From contig CAMRHE010000166.1 of NCBI GenBank assembly GCA_947044405.1, positions 3,783,501-3,847,500 on the forward strand: a DNA stretch of 64,000 nucleotides. The letters are read 5' to 3'. The position numbers were made by a program, and so were the translations under genes. Positions 61,003 to 64,000 of the stretch are shown one piece after another. Positions within the stretch are counted from its first letter, which is position 1. Each line of letters begins with the position of its first letter. Below the pieces are notes generated by a model that had not been told where the DNA came from, did no database searches, and saw nothing but the letters and a program-made list of their open reading frames with translations. The DNA comes from Leptodactylus fallax (Eukaryota; Chordata; Amphibia; Anura; Leptodactylidae).

Positions 61003-61765
61003 AACGCTCGACTGTGTTCGGCCAAGGTGGCAGCAGAGACCCTCTGGTTAAGGTCATACAGGTGCACAGAATTAGGGGGACATTTTCCTGCAGGTCTTCC
61101 AATGTGGTGTACCTCATAATGTGTGTGCAATGTCCCACCACAGGCCTCTATGTGGGGGAAACAGGGCAGAGACTCAGTCAACGAATGAACTCACACAGAT
61201 CCAACATTAATAACAGCAGAACAGATCTCCCAGTGGCCGCACATTTCTCCGGAGAAGATCACTCTATTGAAGATTTGCGGGTTGTGGTTTTAATGGGACA
61301 TTTTAAGACGCAGGAGAAAAGGAAAGAATGGGAGTACAAGTTTATGCAAAAATTTCAAACTCTGCAATTTGGACTTAATATTCATGCCAGCTTCATGTCA
61401 CACTATGTATGACCTGTGAGGGTCACAAATCACCACCTGATAGCAAACAGATAACAGCAAGAATTACAGATCCCTCCGTCACGCCCCACAAGTTTCCAGA
61501 TTGTTTTTTGACCTGTTGTAAATAACTTCTCTACTTAGATTGCATTTTGTTTTGGTTTTTTTTAAGGACTCTAAAATCCTTTGAAGACCATGTGTATAAA
61601 AATCTGTGAATTTTCAGTTCTTGTATAACACCATGTCTGATGAAGGAAGCTTGCTCTTCTGAAAGCTTACTTATAAATATACTCAGTTAGCCTCTAAAAG
61701 GTATCGCCTGATTTCTTCACTCTTCCACTACTTTCAATGGCTAACACGGTACAACATTATACACA
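61003..61765 (+). mobile_element. 5'-truncated Penelope-like element
   Basis: It begins inside the GIY-YIG part of the polyprotein and runs through a 3' region shared with 58987-59204. The end block CTAACACGGTACAACATTAT lies at 61740-61760. The reverse transcriptase part is missing. A hammerhead-like order (CTGATGA near 61638, then a short stem, then GAAA) follows the ORF. Borders are approximate. Confidence 0.8.
61014..61412 (+). pseudogene. Penelope-like GIY-YIG endonuclease fragment
   Basis: An open frame of 132 codons showing the GIY-YIG nuclease fold: VVYLIMCVQCPTTGLYVGET carries the two Tyr motifs around a CxxC pair, and QRLSQRMNSHR carries the conserved Arg. A downstream EDHSIED holds a plausible catalytic Glu. 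In Penelope-like retroelements this domain follows the reverse transcriptase and nicks the target (known). The frame ends at a stop after SFMSHYV. The reverse transcriptase is absent upstream, so this is a 5'-truncated copy, not a cellular gene. Confidence 0.88.
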
Positions 61766-62456
61766 TATGAGGGTATCAGTCAATAAGTGGTTGGGTAGTG
61801 ATGATCTGTTTCAACAGACCATCTCAACCAGCAATTGGCTGTATGGCTCATATGCAGGCCAAAAGTTCAGGAACACAAAGAACCCAAACGGAGACTATCC
61901 ACTAGATCCTTGGCCAAACAGAGAGGGAAGTATGCACCATTTTTTTTTAATTTTAAGCCTCTGCGGGGGACATAACATGACTTGAAACACCCCTGCAAGA
62001 CATCTTACTCCTGGAACCTCAGTATTTAAAAAAAACAAAAACAAAAAAAAAACAGGTCTTATATATTTAATGTGCATGGACATGACAAGATACTGGCAGG
62101 CCACTACACTGCATTATTTGGTGATCAATCCTCATTTGCTATCGACTCTCACATGAAATGACATCACGCATACATGGGAGTATGATATGTATGATATATA
62201 TAGGGGGTGCTAACTATCGGCCGGTATCTACAATCTGCACTTTAGAATTCTGCTCATTGTATTTATGTGCATCCATCATCATAAAGGAAAGAAACTAGTA
62301 TCAACGTGTTTATGAATTTTTTTTATTAAACTGGCTCAAGGGGCAAACGGAAAGTCCACAATCACCATTTACTGGATCAGGAAGGAATTGCTAATTTCCC
62401 TCTCAACATAATTACACGATAGTGGGATTTTTGCTGTCCTTGTGGGTTTCTTGTTT

Positions 62457-62460
<4 letters not shown>

Positions 62461-62509
<49 letters not shown>

Positions 62510-62535
62510 TTTTTTTTTTTTTTTTTTTTTTTTAC
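62461..62535. repeat. (TA)n plus poly(T)
   Basis: About 21 TA units followed by a T run of about 27. A compound simple repeat. Confidence 0.95.
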
Positions 62536-63664
62536 AGTAAATTTACAAAACATTAACCTTGATAAACCTTCAATTTTCCACATGAGCTGGTGTTACTATG
62601 TATATAACTGTCTTTGGCAGAACACAGGAACAATACATTTGGATTTTCCAGTAACACCTCGTGAGAGATCTGCAATAGGCCAGGGTGGAAATTCAGGTTC
62701 CCTCTGCTACATCCGAAACATTAACTCTCTGTAGCTCTAACACAGTCAAGCTATTTCCTGAGCCATCAAGCTATCATAACAGTAACTTACACCAGACTTT
62801 ACAGCGTAATAATATATACTGTACACACACTTGTGGAATCTACCTTATTCAGCATAACTAAGAACAAAACTTCCCTGCTAGAATGCCCAATATCATGTAT
62901 ACTGTAAACTGTTGTTTCAAATGACTTCAGGACATGTTGGGTGTATACCACTGTGCTTGATCATTGACTTGTATCCTGCATGTTTCTCCAGTTTTCTCAT
63001 GATAGGCTCCATTTTTAATTGTTAGTTTTTCCAGAACTTAGCAGTGGGCAGGCACCCCTTAAACAGCACACAGAGAAGAGCAGATCCTGCTCCCCATCTC
63101 TCTGTAGCCCATCCTCACAAGCAGCAGCATGGAGGACAATAAACAACAGTATTGAGCAATGATGCAGTGAATCCAGCACTGGGAAGTAATAGAACACATA
63201 TTAGAAGTAGCAGATGGGTATCTGTGTGTCTCTCTGCTTCATTCTCTCTACGTTCACATCTGCATCGGAGTCTTTGTTGGCGACAATGTCGCAATGTTTG
63301 CCTGAAATTAGCGGAAGACACACGGCTGTTTCAACCATTAGTTTCAGTTTTAAAACTATGGACACTTGACATACCCCATTGTAGTCAATGAGGTCTGTCA
63401 GGCTCCATGTGTATCTGATATTTTTGCAGTCCACCTATCCGTTGTTCTGGTTCTCCGATGAACCAGTACAATGGATATCCAAAGCTAATGTGAACTTAGC
63501 TTAACTCTGCAATGCATCGCTCCTTCTTGCTTCTACTTAAACATCTATGAGTCACAGTTGCAACTTGATCCAATAGAGAGCGGATAATCCTTCTTCATCA
63601 AGTCCCTTACCCCAATTACCACCGTGCATCACAAAATACCTCTGCAGAAGAGCCAAGCATAGAT

Positions 63665-63930
63665 GCTGTTCTGGATAGATCATAAATAAGAGATCAGCGG
63701 GGGTCCAACACCCAGGAACCACTCTGATCAGCTGTTTTGAGAGGCCACAGTATTCATCCGGGTGCTGTGACCCCTACACGTTTTACATGACATGTTGTCT
63801 ATTCCACAGAAATGTAATTACAGATAGGGCTGTAGTAACAATAGGCCAAATCACTAACTCAGACTCCTATTTTTCCACAGTCCCACCCTAACTCTTTCAT
63901 AAATGGCTGACAGCCATGGTCATAGAGAAG
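63665..63930. repeat. GATCAGCTGTTTGA-family repeat
   Basis: Contains TAAGAGATCAGCGGGGGTCC, AACACCCAGGAACC and CTGATCAGCTGTTTTGAG, related to 35835-36190. A MITE-like inverted pair (ACGTTCACATCTGCATCGG / GCTAATGTGAACTTAGC) lies just before it, near 63250-63500. Confidence 0.6.
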
Positions 63931-64000
63931 CTTCAAAGCTCGTCTAGTTCATTGAATTCCTATGAAAGGTAATATACAACAAACTATACATCTAATTAGT

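Larger units (their letters stand above)
54825..64000. other. ophn1 intron (upstream of first visible exon)
   Basis: No minus-strand exon encoding the N-terminal BAR residues was found, so this is taken as intron continuing beyond the window. It contains a palindromic MITE (56338-56833), an L2 LINE with a Penelope-like insertion (58619-59500), a Penelope-like element (about 61003-61765), microsatellites and MITE fragments. 54825-56337 shows nothing recognisable. Confidence 0.6.

Noticed and set aside
61014..61412. GIY-YIG protein as a host nuclease gene
   Set aside because: The flanking sequence matches a second dispersed copy at 58987-59204, and the domain has the Penelope-like layout, so it is a retroelement fragment.
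54825..64000. N-terminal BAR exon with the ophn1 start codon
   Set aside because: No minus-strand frame resembling the conserved N-terminal helix with proper splice sites was found.

Overview
This is a stretch of vertebrate nuclear genome, most likely from an anuran amphibian. It holds one conserved, intron-rich gene with about 80-90% protein identity to mammals in its conserved domains, judged by eye. The rest is introns packed with young Tc1-type, hAT, Penelope-like and L2-type elements and many small inverted-repeat (MITE-like) elements. There are no bacterial features, operons or CRISPR arrays. Species identity is inference; no database was searched.

The gene is ophn1 (oligophrenin-1, a BAR-PH-RhoGAP protein acting on Rho GTPases at synapses), on the minus strand. 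I reconstructed 21 coding exons from 54824 down to the stop codon at 4110. They cover everything from the middle of the first BAR helix (human residue about 52) to the C-terminus, with matching splice phases at every junction. The exon(s) with the start codon and about 50 N-terminal residues are not visible and should lie above position 64000. One exon (38057-38159) is 103 nt instead of the expected 102, because it has an A7 run where A6 would keep the frame. This is the only break in the reconstructed reading frame.

Layout: 1-4109 is downstream/3' UTR sequence with no recognisable second gene. 4110-4790 holds the proline-rich C-terminal exons. 8358-24578 holds the C-terminal linker and RhoGAP exons; intron 8500-14442 contains a 47-bp minisatellite of about 27 copies with a 470-bp higher-order period. 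27891-32464 holds the PH exons; a Tc1 remnant and a large TTAA-flanked fold-back containing a hammerhead-ribozyme motif sit between them. 32335-54824 holds the BAR exons. Introns there contain an intact Tc1 transposon with an uninterrupted 340-residue transposase (34195-35803), a second nearly intact Tc1 with a single stop codon (43441-45068), deleted Tc1 copies, and hAT elements with 8-bp target duplications. 54825-64000 is intron with an L2-type LINE, a Penelope-like insertion with a 15-bp target duplication, and a second Penelope-like copy that still encodes a GIY-YIG domain.

I saw no undescribed multi-gene system. The points most worth a second look are the homopolymer frameshift in ophn1, the intact Tc1 transposase, the hammerhead motif, the higher-order minisatellite, and hAT elements of different families carrying a related internal 30-31-bp minisatellite.
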